Source: an uncultured Caldilineaceae bacterium (lineage in GTDB: Bacteria > Chloroflexota > Anaerolineae > Caldilineales > Caldilineaceae). From it: 64,000 nt of DNA. Each line of letters starts with the position of its first letter. The first letter of the stretch is position 1. Shown piece after piece: positions 44,112 to 54,506 of this stretch. Below the pieces are notes generated by a model. The model was not told the origin of the DNA, ran no database searches, and saw only the letters and a list, made by a program, of their open reading frames with translations. A program made the position numbers and the translations under genes. Location of the stretch: positions 116,107 to 180,106 of the forward strand of contig CATOTS010000003.1 of assembly GCA_951813625.1 (NCBI GenBank), read 5' to 3'.

Positions 44112-45365
44112 ATGAATACGACTACCTCTTTCAATTCGCCGGTGACGCTGCCCATCCGGTTTCTTATCGGTGCTATTATTGCTGTCGTTGGCGGCCTCTT
44201 GCTCTTTCTGGCGTTTCTCGATCCACCCCTGAACGAACTGCGGGCGATGGCACTGTTCCTGACCGCAACCGCGCTTATTTCCGTGGCCGCAGTCTACCTG
44301 GTCTATCGACTCGGCTGGCTGCACTACTCCCCTCGCCTTAGCTGGACCCTCCTTGGCGGATACGGCTTCGCCAGCCTCTTGACTTTCCTCAATGTCTTCG
44401 TCACAGCCCGGCTCATGTTCGCCAGTGATCACGACCTTCGCCTGGCCGCGGTTCTGCTCATCTTCGCAGGCGGCATCGCAACCGCGCTTGGCTATTTCCT
44501 TTCAGCCGCCCTGTCAGAGAAGATCCAATGGGTTGGCCGCGCCGCCGTAGCGATTGCCGAAGGAAAACGAAACGTGCGCGTGGAAGCCGTCGGCAGAGAT
44601 GAGCTGGCGCAGTTGGGCCACACCTTTAACCGCATGGCTGCTCGGATTGAAGAGGCCGAACGGCATCAACTGGAGACCGAGCAGTTACGCCGCAATCTGC
44701 TTGCCTGGATCGGGCATGACCTGCGTACGCCACTTGCCTCAATCCAGGCGCTCGTCGAGGCGCTGACCGACGGAATCGTGACCGAACCATCCAAAGCCCA
44801 ACATTATCTGCGCACCGTGCAGCGCGACGCAGCTTCCCTCTCCTCTCTGATAGACGAACTATTCGAAATGGCCCAGATCGAAGCCGGCGGCCTCCATCTG
44901 AACCGGCAGCCGATCTCGCTCTCCGACCTGATCTCCGATACCCTGGAGAGTTTCGCCGTCCGCTGCGAAGAACTGGAGATCGCCCTCACCGGCAGTGCAG
45001 ACCCCCGCGTCGATCCCGTCTGGGTCGACGCCGGCCTCATCGGCCGCGTACTGACCAACCTGGTCGGCAACGCAGTCCGGCACACACCCCGAGGCGGCTC
45101 CGTCTCCGTTACCGCCCAGCGTGTCGTCGGCGGCGTGCGCGTGGATGTCTACGATTCCGGGCCGGGAATCCCTGCTGAGAGCCAGCCCAAGATCTTCGAA
45201 CAATTCTACCGCGTCGAGGAGTCGCGCAGCCGCGCCAAGGGCGGCGGCTCCGGCCTCGGCCTGGCCATCGCCAAAGCAGTCGTCGAAGCCCACCGCGGCG
45301 CAATAGGCGCTGAAAACCGCTTCGAGGGCGGCGCACGTTTCTACTTTGTGCTTCCCGGTAGTTAA
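44112..45365 (+). CDS. HAMP-containing sensor histidine kinase
   Basis: A 417-residue kinase. It has four hydrophobic segments in the first 140 residues, with very short extracytoplasmic loops, so it may sense within the membrane. A HAMP-like linker (RDELAQLGHTFNRMAARIEEAER) is followed by the dimerisation helix with the phospho-His in NLLAWIGHDLRTPLASIQ. The ATPase domain has VGNAVRHTPRGG (N box), DSGPGIP (G1), and GGGSGLGLAIAKAVVEAHRG (G2). It pairs with the response regulator immediately upstream. Confidence 0.95.
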   Translation: MNTTTSFNSPVTLPIRFLIGAIIAVVGGLLLFLAFLDPPLNELRAMALFLTATALISVAAVYLVYRLGWLHYSPRLSWTLLGGYGFASLLTFLNVFVTARLMFASDHDLRLAAVLLIFAGGIATALGYFLSAALSEKIQWVGRAAVAIAEGKRNVRVEAVGRDELAQLGHTFNRMAARIEEAERHQLETEQLRRNLLAWIGHDLRTPLASIQALVEALTDGIVTEPSKAQHYLRTVQRDAASLSSLIDELFEMAQIEAGGLHLNRQPISLSDLISDTLESFAVRCEELEIALTGSADPRVDPVWVDAGLIGRVLTNLVGNAVRHTPRGGSVSVTAQRVVGGVRVDVYDSGPGIPAESQPKIFEQFYRVEESRSRAKGGGSGLGLAIAKAVVEAHRGAIGAENRFEGGARFYFVLPGS

Positions 45366-45759
45366 GCTTCAATTGCCGGCAAGCGAAGCCGCCCATCGAC
45401 TGATTCTGACGGCTGCTGCTTTTCGCAAATGCCAGCGTTGAAACGGCTCAGGACGAAGCGCCTCCTCTTGACGTTTTGCGGAGCCTAAAGCTTGAATTCG
45501 GACTTAACTTACCTGCTTTCGGGGCGGGCGTAGGAACTTCTGGGTCTGATATTGAAGCAAACCGGCAGTTACTGGTCTGATGCACGAGTTGCTCGGCTCT
45601 CTCTTCAGAATTCCCGAATTACTCATCGGCGGGACTGCTGCCAAGCAGTTCTTCTTTGAACTCACCGGCCCAAAGTCTTTAGCTTGAGGACTTCCGCGGC
45701 GATTCCTTCGCCGAAGAACAGGCCCCCTGTTCGCAAGTCAGGATCTCAATTTGAGAAGC
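45366..45759. other. Intergenic stretch upstream of the glycosyltransferase
   Basis: About 390 bp with no supported gene, strong hairpin or repeat. Its base composition is lower in GC than the flanking genes. Confidence 0.45.
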
Positions 45760-45765
45760 TATAGT
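45760..45765 (+). promoter_or_regulatory. Possible -10 element of the glycosyltransferase gene
   Basis: TATAGT ends exactly 7 nt before ATG 45772, the same geometry as the two leaderless promoters at 17774 and 23546. No good -35 is seen, so this is tentative. Confidence 0.35.
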
Positions 45766-45771
45766 AAAGCC

Positions 45772-48186
45772 ATGGTCCCGGGTGCCTTGTTCCTGGTCAG
45801 TCTCGCCAGCTATTCCATGCATTGGCTGACGGCGCCGCCTGGCATTGGCCAGGATGCAAGCAGATTGGGGCTATACGCACTCGACTTCGTAAACGAAGGG
45901 CTACTTCCGTTCTACATTTATCATCAGTTCGCGCCCCATCCTTTCATCGTCTACATACATTCTCTGGTTCTGCCCCTATTTGGCTATGACAATGGTGTTC
46001 TACGCGGTGTCACGATCGTTGGAGGAGCGCTGGCGGCGCCGGCAATCTATTGGGCTTCTTGTCTGTTCTTTGCTGAGCAAGGGGTTGCTTTTGCCCGAAG
46101 AGCGGGGTTGATCGCAGCTCTGGGCCTGGCTCTCTCTACATTTTTTGCTTCATTCTCCCGATGGGGTGTCGAACCCGCCCTCCTGCCAGTTGTCGAGCTG
46201 ATGGCCGTCGCTTTTTTTTGGCGGGGGTTAAAAGAAGGGCGCAAGTTAGACTTTGTTCTGGCCGGCATGTTTGTCGGGATCAGCCAGTACATTTACATCG
46301 TAGCGCGTTTCTTTCCCGTCGCTTTAGCCGTTGCGAGCATCGGCGCTCTTCTGGCAAACCGTCAACTTCTGGCTCGCTGGCGCGGGCAGGTCATGGCAGC
46401 GAGCGTGTCCGTGCTGGTGACGTTGCCCCTGTTGATCCTATATATCACCCATCCATATACGCTGTTCGCCCGAATCCGAGAACCAGGTGGCCATCTCGCG
46501 CCTCAAGGACAGTTTCTATTTGAGTTGCCGAATCCTCTTTCTACCCTCGCAGTCAAACTGGTGAATCAACTGCTGATGCTGGCTTGGCATTGGGACCACT
46601 GGTATAACCCTCTCTCTTACAAATCGTTACTGACCCCAATTCTGGTTGTCTGTCTGGTTGCCGGAATAGCGCTTGCACTGTTTCGAAGGCGAGAAGTCTA
46701 CGTATTTGGATTCCTGTTGATGGTGATGATGCTTGTGCCCGAGTTGCTTACATATGAAAACATTGCTCCTACGCCTACACGGGTCGTTCCTGCGCTTCCT
46801 TTCATTTACATCATGGCCGGCTCAGGAGGAGCTGCCATTTGGGCTTGGCTTGAAGGATCTCGTCATCTACCTCAACGGTTCGGCTACATTGTCCTCGTCC
46901 TGGTTATTTCGTCCGGCTTGTTAAGGCAGTGGGATTTTGCAACCCGGGTAAAGCCGCAGGTCCTTGCCTCAGATAGACTGGAATGGCACAACAGTCTGAT
47001 AGAAATCGCCCTGGCTGAATATATCAGCAATCGTATTGAAACGCCGATCGTTGTGCCCACCGGGCAGTATCAGTTTGAGCCGCTCGCTTTTCTTCTGTCG
47101 GAGCAGTTCCCGAATCGCAAGAGCGGGCTGGATGTCCCGCTGATGAAAGGCGAAACAGTTACTGTCATTGAACCCAGGTTCGTCCGTTTAGCAACTACTG
47201 AAGAAAAATTTGACGAATGGGTGCTGCTCAAAGATAAGACAGCCTACTTCCTCCCTCCCTTGGAAGACAGCATCGAACCACTTGACGGCGAGGAATCGGC
47301 AATCGTAGCCAGTAACGGCGTCGTGGTAGCGAAAGCCTTCACCGCGCGCTGGCAAGGCGCTTCTCCTCAGTTCATCCCCCACCAGGCCTCTTTTGCCAAT
47401 GACTTGAACTTGGTCGGTTATCAAAGCAGCGCTTTGAGGCCGGGGAATCCCCTTTGGTTGACTTACTACTGGCAACCTGCTCACAAAATCGAACGGGATG
47501 TCGAGTTGTTCGTTCAGCTTTTCGACCAGAACCGTGAAGCTGTAGTCGCGAACACCCATATCTGGCCGCTGAGAGGAGTATTCAGAGTACGCGCTTGGCA
47601 ACCTGGACAGATAATGCCACTGAGCCATAGCCTTTCGGTTCCCCCAAACCTTGGTTTCGGTCCCTATCAGCTGCACGTAGGCCTTCTGGACTTGCTTTCG
47701 CGCGAACGAATTCCCTTGGAGTCAGGAAGGGGTTCACTGCTATTGGAGACATTCAAGATCCCTTTGCCACCTGACAGTCGCATGCCGGAAACATCCACGG
47801 ATATCAATTTTGGCGAAATCATCAGGCTCGAGGGATACACGCTGTCGGCTGATTCCGACCGACTTTCAGTCGTCTTCTTTTGGAAGGCCATCGACTTCCC
47901 TCAAGTCGACTACACTTCTTTTGTTCACATCGTTGATTCGGACGACAGAGTCCTGGCCCAGGCGGACGTTCAACCGCTCGACGGCCAGTATCCAACATCG
48001 ATCTGGTCTCCGAATGAAGCGATAGTTGATGAGCGGATTATCGCAGGATTACCCCAGGGGGAATATCAGGTCCTTGTAGGCTGGTACCGGCATGTCGGGG
48101 ATGGGTGGGAGCGACTACCAATAGTTGTGGGTGGGCTCGCACAGTCCGATAACCGTGTCGTGTTGGACACGTTTACCTTGCCCTGA
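45772..48186 (+). CDS. Membrane glycosyltransferase-like protein (GT39/ArnT type) with extracytoplasmic C-terminal domains
   Basis: An 804-residue protein with 10-12 hydrophobic segments in residues 1-400. The early loop GIGQDASRLGLYALDF contains the Asp expected for the metal or lipid-phosphate site of GT-C transferases. GVEPALLPVVELMA and SQYIYIVARFFP match PMT/ArnT-like helices. The C-terminal 350 residues are soluble: two beta-rich repeats (LVGYQSSALRPGNPLWLTYYW and IRLEGYTLSADSDRLSVVFFW), both of the kind that trail such transferases in Chloroflexota genomes. It probably transfers a sugar from a polyprenyl phosphate outside the membrane. ATG 45772 is preferred; TTG 45751 overlaps the candidate -10. 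Confidence 0.75.
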   Translation: MVPGALFLVSLASYSMHWLTAPPGIGQDASRLGLYALDFVNEGLLPFYIYHQFAPHPFIVYIHSLVLPLFGYDNGVLRGVTIVGGALAAPAIYWASCLFFAEQGVAFARRAGLIAALGLALSTFFASFSRWGVEPALLPVVELMAVAFFWRGLKEGRKLDFVLAGMFVGISQYIYIVARFFPVALAVASIGALLANRQLLARWRGQVMAASVSVLVTLPLLILYITHPYTLFARIREPGGHLAPQGQFLFELPNPLSTLAVKLVNQLLMLAWHWDHWYNPLSYKSLLTPILVVCLVAGIALALFRRREVYVFGFLLMVMMLVPELLTYENIAPTPTRVVPALPFIYIMAGSGGAAIWAWLEGSRHLPQRFGYIVLVLVISSGLLRQWDFATRVKPQVLASDRLEWHNSLIEIALAEYISNRIETPIVVPTGQYQFEPLAFLLSEQFPNRKSGLDVPLMKGETVTVIEPRFVRLATTEEKFDEWVLLKDKTAYFLPPLEDSIEPLDGEESAIVASNGVVVAKAFTARWQGASPQFIPHQASFANDLNLVGYQSSALRPGNPLWLTYYWQPAHKIERDVELFVQLFDQNREAVVANTHIWPLRGVFRVRAWQPGQIMPLSHSLSVPPNLGFGPYQLHVGLLDLLSRERIPLESGRGSLLLETFKIPLPPDSRMPETSTDINFGEIIRLEGYTLSADSDRLSVVFFWKAIDFPQVDYTSFVHIVDSDDRVLAQADVQPLDGQYPTSIWSPNEAIVDERIIAGLPQGEYQVLVGWYRHVGDGWERLPIVVGGLAQSDNRVVLDTFTLP

Positions 48187-48739
48187 GACGACGTGCTGTC
48201 TCACGATTATTGAAGGCAAAAGGGTAGCCCAGGAACGCCCGAATCGTGCAGCTATCGTAACTACGCAGCCGCTTTCAGTCTGCGGCCATGAATGAAGCGA
48301 GCGCAGGAGTTTTCTCTCTCCTTGCTCTTTGGACGGTCGGGCCTGCGGCCCTCCCTTGTGCGGGGGGACTCCCCCCGCAACGCCCCCCTCCAAAACCAGC
48401 GCTCACCGAAATTGCGTCGTATTCCCAGCAGTGCGGCCCGACCAACGTGGCGGCTGCTAACCGAATACACAATCAGATAATCTGAACGGCGGCGGGGATG
48501 GAAGACTGGTCGAGACCGATGCTGTATGTGGCTTAGTAGTTACCAGCTATCGTGGAACGCAAGAGAATCAAGGGGAGGAAAAGTGGAACTTGCGTTTAGC
48601 GATACCCAGGGTTTGCAAGACGGAAATAGGGCTGGCACTTCATCGCGTACTTCAAGAAGCAGATTTGCGGCAGTCTTCCCTATCAAGACGGCAAGAGAGC
48701 GACACAACACCTATGCCCCTCTGAACGCCCGTCGGAGAT
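48187..48739. other. Gap carrying a dispersed repeat
   Basis: Non-coding. TGAGAC/GTCTCA near 48184-48205 is a weak hairpin just after the glycosyltransferase stop. The rest is dominated by the repeat at 48335-48539. Short ORFs on both strands only translate that repeat. Confidence 0.6.
48335..48539 (+). repeat. 205-bp repeat including twin-hairpin copy 3
   Basis: The first 55 bp (48335-48389) are the twin-hairpin repeat with a TGC loop. The following 150 bp, ending CTGTATGTGGCTTAGTAG, are clearly homologous to 50614-50763. Both copies are 205 bp long and in the same orientation. Confidence 0.88.
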
Positions 48740-49750
48740 TTAGTCTTTAAGTCCTGACTTTGTAGTGGCCGGTCTCTCTTCTTTCATTGCCACTCTTCGC
48801 GTTATACCCGCCCGCTCAACAATCTCAGGCACGGCCTCCTCTTGGCGGTAGGCCATGATGTGGACCCCCTGCACCCCCTCAATCTGCCGCACCTGCTCGA
48901 TGATCTCTACACAGATGCGGATGCCCTCCTCACGCTTCTGCTTCCTCGGCGTCTTCGCCAGTCTCTCCACCACCGCATCTGGAATGTGCACGCCCGGCAC
49001 ACGGCTGCGCATGAACTCCGCGGCCCGCTCCGAGCGTAGCGGCCCGACCCCCACCAGAATGTGGACCCGCTCGTGCAGCCCCATGTCGCGCACCCGGCGC
49101 ATAAACGCCTCAAAAATCGGCACGTCGTAACAGTATTGCGTCTGGATGAACTCCGCGCCGGCCTCTATCTTCTTCGCAAGGCGCAGGTGGCGCAGGTCCT
49201 GCGGCGGCACAAATGGGTTGGCCGCCGCGCCAAGGAAAAAGCGGGGCGGCGTGGTCAGTTTGCGCCCGCTCAGGAATACGCCTCGATCCCGCATGATCGC
49301 GGCCGTACGCAACAGGTGCAGGGCATCGAAATCGAAAACACGCCGTGACTGGGGCTGGTCGCCAGCGCTCACATCATCACCCGTGAGACAGAGCACATTG
49401 TGGACACCGAGCGCGGCCGCGCCCAGCAGATCGCCCTGAATCGCGATGCGATTGCGGTCACGGCAGCTCACCTGCAACACCGGCTCATAGCCCGCCTTCG
49501 CCATCAGCGCGCAACAGGCCACGCTGCTCATGTGGCAGTTTGCCCCCGAGCCGTCCGTGGCATTGATCCCGTCGCAAACATCCCCCAACGCCTGCGCGTT
49601 TGCGTACACGTCCTTCGGGTCGGCCGAATCCGGCGCGTTCAACTCCGCGGTGACAGCAAAGTGCCCGCCGAGCAGGACCTGCTGCAGCCGGGACTCGGAG
49701 TCACGTTGCTCGCCTTCGTTATCGGTTGAAATTGGGTCTGAATGAACCAT
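48740..49750 (-). CDS. Methylenetetrahydrofolate reductase (MetF-like)
   Basis: A 336-residue TIM-barrel flavoprotein that reduces 5,10-methylenetetrahydrofolate to 5-methyltetrahydrofolate. Family regions: VTAELNAPDS near the N-terminus (the catalytic Glu strand), GINATDGSGANCHMS, VLCLTGDD (FMN/FAD loop), FFLGAAANPFVPP, and EAGAEFIQTQYCYDV. This order matches MTHFRs that work with a separate MetV-type cysteine-rich partner, which is encoded just upstream at 49817. The two genes are 66 bp apart on one strand. The methyl group would feed methionine synthase. Confidence 0.9.
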   Translation of the reverse strand: MVHSDPISTDNEGEQRDSESRLQQVLLGGHFAVTAELNAPDSADPKDVYANAQALGDVCDGINATDGSGANCHMSSVACCALMAKAGYEPVLQVSCRDRNRIAIQGDLLGAAALGVHNVLCLTGDDVSAGDQPQSRRVFDFDALHLLRTAAIMRDRGVFLSGRKLTTPPRFFLGAAANPFVPPQDLRHLRLAKKIEAGAEFIQTQYCYDVPIFEAFMRRVRDMGLHERVHILVGVGPLRSERAAEFMRSRVPGVHIPDAVVERLAKTPRKQKREEGIRICVEIIEQVRQIEGVQGVHIMAYRQEEAVPEIVERAGITRRVAMKEERPATTKSGLKD

Positions 49751-49816
49751 GTGCAGGTAAGAGTGGAAGAAGAGCCGCGTTGGACGTGGAAAAAAAGTGT
49801 CCTGCCAAACCTCAGT

Positions 49817-50344
49817 CTATCCCGATTCAATCTCTTCCAGTTCAATCGTCGACCAGCCGGGCGGCCGCTCAACGTCGACCCCATCCAGCAGGTTCAGCCA
49901 CGCGCTGCTGTTCTGCAGTTCCCGGTTCACCGGCGGCTGCAACACCCTGACCTCGCCCCCGTAGCGGCCCATCAGCGCGTCCCGCCGCCACGCCTGTACC
50001 CACACGCACGGCATCTCGGGGATCACCTCGCAATGGCCGTTCTGCCGCACGCCTCCGCAAGGTCCGTTGCGCAGATTCTTCGGACAGTTCATCGGGCAGG
50101 TCATGCCCGTACTGTGGAGAATGCACTGCCCGCACATCTGGCAATTGAAAAGATAACCCTTGGATACCTCTTCACTCCAGACAAAAACGCGCTCTCTCCA
50201 CCCTGCCGGCGCAACGCGCTTCAGCAACGGGTGCAAAAGCCGCAGGGCCGACTTTGAGGCCGCATAGACCGCCTCCAGAAGGCGCGGACGGTTCTTCAAC
50301 CATTCGCTGCCGGGCATTCGTTTGGATTCGGCGAAAGTAGACAA
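49817..50344 (-). CDS. MetV-like methylenetetrahydrofolate reductase C-terminal domain protein
   Basis: A 175-residue cysteine-rich protein with the motif NCQMCGQCILHSTGMTCP, then NCPKNLRNGPCGGV and later GHCEV and MPCVW, giving nine cysteines. These are the hallmarks of the MTHFR C-terminal (MetV) domain, which binds a metal or iron-sulfur cluster and partners MetF in acetogens and several other phyla. TTG 50344 gives MSTFAESK; ATG 50317 is an alternative. It heads a two-gene unit with the MetF-like gene. Confidence 0.85.
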   Translation of the reverse strand: MSTFAESKRMPGSEWLKNRPRLLEAVYAASKSALRLLHPLLKRVAPAGWRERVFVWSEEVSKGYLFNCQMCGQCILHSTGMTCPMNCPKNLRNGPCGGVRQNGHCEVIPEMPCVWVQAWRRDALMGRYGGEVRVLQPPVNRELQNSSAWLNLLDGVDVERPPGWSTIELEEIESG

Positions 50345-50879
50345 CGGAACGTCACCAGGAGTTTTCAGGAGCTTCAGACTTTTGCCCGATCATACCATAG
50401 ATTGACCGGTTCCCTCCAGCCCAATTGCCGCCAGGCTGCAGCCCAAAACTGGGTCACCAATTCCTATTCCTCGGTTTGCTACGAAGTCGTGGCCGACCCA
50501 CTGCCCACCACTCCCGGCAGATGTTGGAAACTGGCAACTTGCAACTGTTGTTCTGGACGGTCGGGCCTGCGGCCCTCCCTTGTGCGGGGGGACTCCCCCC
50601 GCAACGCCCCCCTCCTAAACCATCGCTCACCGACGGTACGTCGTCATTCCTGCAGTGCGGCTTATCCAACGTGGTGGCGGCCAGCCGGATACGCGTTCAG
50701 ATAATCTGAAAGGCGGCGGGGATGAAACACCGGTCGAGGCAGACGCTGTATGTGGCTTAGTAGCTAAAAGTCGGCAAAAAAATTCCAGCCACCGCCGGCA
50801 AGAACTCCACACCTAGCGAAATCCCAACCCAAGAGTGGGCTGCACCTCGCCGCCCGCTGACAGAGTGAGTCCGCTCGGC
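50345..50879. other. Gap carrying a dispersed repeat
   Basis: Non-coding. Besides the 205-bp repeat, both outer flanks (50454-50510 and 50787-50850) resemble the flanks of the repeats at 17290-17345 and 17670-17735. The mobile or amplified unit may therefore be longer than the hairpin core. Confidence 0.6.
50559..50763 (+). repeat. 205-bp repeat including twin-hairpin copy 4
   Basis: The hairpin core at 50559-50613 is identical to that of copy 3. The following 150 bp are diverged but alignable throughout, sharing CGCTCACCGA, AGATAATCTGAA, GGCGGCGGGGATG and CTGTATGTGGCTTAGTAG. Confidence 0.88.
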
Positions 50880-51620
50880 CTACTGCGGCTGCTGAGCCCG
50901 CCAGGCCTCGTATTCGGCCTGGGCGTCCTCGCGCAACGGATAGTACTTGCGCAGGTCGCCGCCCTCGGCCAGCCTCATACGCGAAAACTCCTCCCACTCG
51001 GCGTGTTCGCCTGCCTTCGCCAGCAACTCTTCTGCCAGGCCGATCGGCACCACCACCGCGCCATCGTCGTCGGCCACAATAATATCCCCGGGCATCACCG
51101 TCGTATCCCCGCACGCAACCGGCACGTTTACAGCAAACGGGAAAATGTTTGTCTGCGTGTGGAAGTTGGGCGTAACGCCTCGCAGCCACAGCCCAAGTTC
51201 CAGTTCGCTGGCTTTGGGGTAGTCGCGGATGCAGCCATCGATCACAACCCCAATTCCGCCCCTTCCCTGAAAATAGGTCAGCATCATCTCGCCAAACACG
51301 CCGCTGGACATCTCGGCCCTGGCATCAACGACGACAATGTCACCCGGCTGCGTGTGGTACAGGACATGGCGGTGAAGCTGCTTTTCCGGGTCATTGTACT
51401 CATCCACGCTGTACAGGTCCTCCCGCTTTGGCATGAACTGCAGCGTCAGCGCCGGACCCGCCGCGACCTTGCCAGGCGTCCACGGCCGCGGCCCGCGAAT
51501 CTGCGCGTCACTGATGCCGAGCCGGTACAGTTCCCCGCTGGCAGTTGCCGCGCCGATCTCCGCCAGACCCTCGACCAACGCCCGCCGCGGGCGTTGGATG
51601 TCCTTGGTTTGAATCGTCAT
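50880..51620 (-). CDS. RraA-family aldolase/decarboxylase-like protein
   Basis: A 246-residue RraA/HMG-aldolase fold protein. The metal and catalytic loop is present: GVVIDGCIRDYP, the D-G-x-x-R-D motif that binds Mg2+ and an oxoacid. VVVDARAEMSSGVFGEMM and PGDIIVADDDGAVVVP are the other conserved strands. Relatives cleave 4-hydroxy-4-methyl-2-oxoglutarate or decarboxylate oxaloacetate, while E. coli RraA inhibits RNase E. With the R and D kept, an enzymatic role is more likely. It is longer than RraA itself (about 160), like the HMG-aldolase relatives with N- and C-terminal extensions. It is probably monocistronic. Confidence 0.85.
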   Translation of the reverse strand: MTIQTKDIQRPRRALVEGLAEIGAATASGELYRLGISDAQIRGPRPWTPGKVAAGPALTLQFMPKREDLYSVDEYNDPEKQLHRHVLYHTQPGDIVVVDARAEMSSGVFGEMMLTYFQGRGGIGVVIDGCIRDYPKASELELGLWLRGVTPNFHTQTNIFPFAVNVPVACGDTTVMPGDIIVADDDGAVVVPIGLAEELLAKAGEHAEWEEFSRMRLAEGGDLRKYYPLREDAQAEYEAWRAQQPQ

Positions 51621-51762
51621 TTTTCAACCTCCGGGAAACGCCAAAGTCTGAGCCATCGCCTCTATTATAGTCCCGTCCGTACTCTTACAGGAATCCCTGT
51701 ATACTCCCTGGCAAAAGGAGCTCTTCCTGTGCCTTGCTTCCGTTTCCGGTCGCTCTCACTTT

Positions 51763-52000
51763 GGATGCCAGGGCGATTGCATCGAATAGGGTTAAGACCC
51801 CGCGACACTACCTGATTCGAGCCCCACTCCGAAAAACCCCGAGAACAGTGCCAATCATATCGCGCGGTCGCGAATTCTTAAGGTTATCGGCGACTGGAGA
51901 CCGGTTTTTTCAGCCGAGAACGAATGACCATTGGTAGGGGCGCCCCTTGTGGGTGCCCTTTGTGGATTATTTTGGCGCCCAGATTAGGTGCGATTACCCT
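51763..52000 (+). repeat. 240-bp direct repeat, copy A
   Basis: This block, from GGATGCCAGGGCGATTGCAT to GCGATTACCCT, is about 93 percent identical by eye to 52166-52406. It includes GGGGCGCCCC and a GGGTGCCC word near its 3' end. Confidence 0.9.
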
Positions 52001-52062
52001 GGTGGATCAAGCCCTTGCCCTTGACGTTGCAATTCGAGGTTTGCGTTCCGGCCGTTCTGGAC

Positions 52063-52117
52063 GGTCGGGCCTTCGGCCCTCCCTTGTGCGGGGGGACTCC
52101 CCCCGCAACGCCCCCCT
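52063..52117 (+). repeat. 55-bp twin-hairpin repeat, copy 5
   Basis: The hairpin core has a TTC loop in the first stem, as in copy 2, and is otherwise identical. It lies between the two 240-bp direct repeats. Confidence 0.9.
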
Positions 52118-52165
52118 GGCACAACCCGCAGTTGACGTTCTTCGTGGAGATTCGTGCAAATTCGT

Positions 52166-52406
52166 GGATGCAGCAGGGCGATTGCATCGAATTGGGTTTA
52201 GACCCCGCGACACTACTTGATTCGAGCCCCACTCCGAAAAACCCCGAGAACAGTGCCAATCATATCGCGCGGTCGCGAATTCTTAAGGTTGTCGGCGACT
52301 GGAGACCGGTTATTTCAGCCGAAAGCGAATGACCATTGGTAGGGGCGCCCCTAGTGGGTGCCCTTTGTGAGTTACTCTGGCGTCCAGATTTAGGTGCGAT
52401 TGCCCT
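52166..52406 (+). repeat. 240-bp direct repeat, copy B
   Basis: This is the second copy of the block at 51763-52000, in the same orientation. Differences are scattered substitutions and a few 1-3-base indels. No ORF is conserved between the copies. Confidence 0.9.
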
Positions 52407-52572
52407 GCTTTGGATGCAGGGTTGCTTTTCTGCCCCTGCACCGTATGGTACAATTCCTCAGCAAGTTCATTTGTTCGAAAATCGTCGCTTACCGGACTGA
52501 CTCTAGCCCGCGCAGCCGCGGGCAGGTCAGGGCAGCAGTTCATCCTTATGGCATCGTCTGAGGACCGACTGA

Positions 52573-53868
<1,296 letters not shown>

Positions 53869-53934
53869 ATCGCCCTTCGAGCTGATGGACAGCCCCTATT
53901 GTGGTAATGAGAAAGTACCAGGCAAGAACCAAAA

Positions 53935-54441
53935 TTGGCTAAGAAAAAGCAACAGGCAATGGCGACTGGGCCTCGCACAGTCGCCACGAATCGAAAAGCC
54001 CGCCACGATTATTTTATCGAGGAGACCTTCGAAGCCGGCATCGCCCTGACTGGAACGGAGATCAAGTCAGCGCGCGCTGGCTCGGTCAACTTGCGCGAGG
54101 GATTCGTCCTTGTACGCGATGGTGAAGCATGGCTGATGGGCGTCCATATCGGCCACTACAGGCTGGGAAATCGCGCCAATCACCAGGAAACGCGCTCCCG
54201 CAAGCTACTCCTCCACAAGCGGCAGATCGATCACCTGCACGCAAGCGCTACCCAGCGCAACTGGACGATAGTGCCGCTGCGCATGTACATCAATCGCGCC
54301 GGACTGGCAAAGGTTGAGATCGCGCTCGTGCGCGGCAAGCGGCAGTACGACAAACGCCAGGCCATTGCCAGGCGAGACGCCGAACGCGACGTCAGCCGCG
54401 CCCTGAAGCAGGAACAACGCGACTTCGGCGGGCGGGAATAG
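53935..54441 (+). CDS. smpB: SsrA-binding protein SmpB
   Basis: SmpB binds tmRNA and carries it into stalled ribosomes for trans-translation. The family core is complete: NRKARHDYFIEETFEAGIAL, GTEIKSARAGSVNLREGF, and LLLHKRQIDHL. The C-terminal basic tail (RGKRQYDKRQAIARRDAERD), which enters the mRNA channel, is present. TTG 53935 gives 168 residues, while ATG 53959 would remove a lysine-rich leader; both are plausible. The ssrA gene itself was not found in the window. Confidence 0.96.
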   Translation: MAKKKQQAMATGPRTVATNRKARHDYFIEETFEAGIALTGTEIKSARAGSVNLREGFVLVRDGEAWLMGVHIGHYRLGNRANHQETRSRKLLLHKRQIDHLHASATQRNWTIVPLRMYINRAGLAKVEIALVRGKRQYDKRQAIARRDAERDVSRALKQEQRDFGGRE

Positions 54442-54506
54442 CCCTTCGCGGCCGGGCTCCCCGTACCTGGCGCGGCAAAAGCTGAGATTTCTCCCGCACT
54501 TCACCT

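Larger units (their letters stand above)
51621..52572. other. Repeat-rich non-coding gap
   Basis: Nearly 1 kb without a supported gene. It holds two copies of a 240-bp sequence (51763-52000 and 52166-52406) with twin-hairpin copy 5 between them. An extended -10 (TATGGTACAAT, hexamer 52449-52454) may start the protease transcript about 110 nt before its ATG. Confidence 0.7.

Noticed and set aside
48261..48485. Small ORFs encoding [12 protein letters not shown] peptides in the hairpin repeats (also near 17400, 50560 and 52070)
   Set aside because: The apparent peptide conservation follows from the conserved DNA hairpins and occurs in several frames on both strands.
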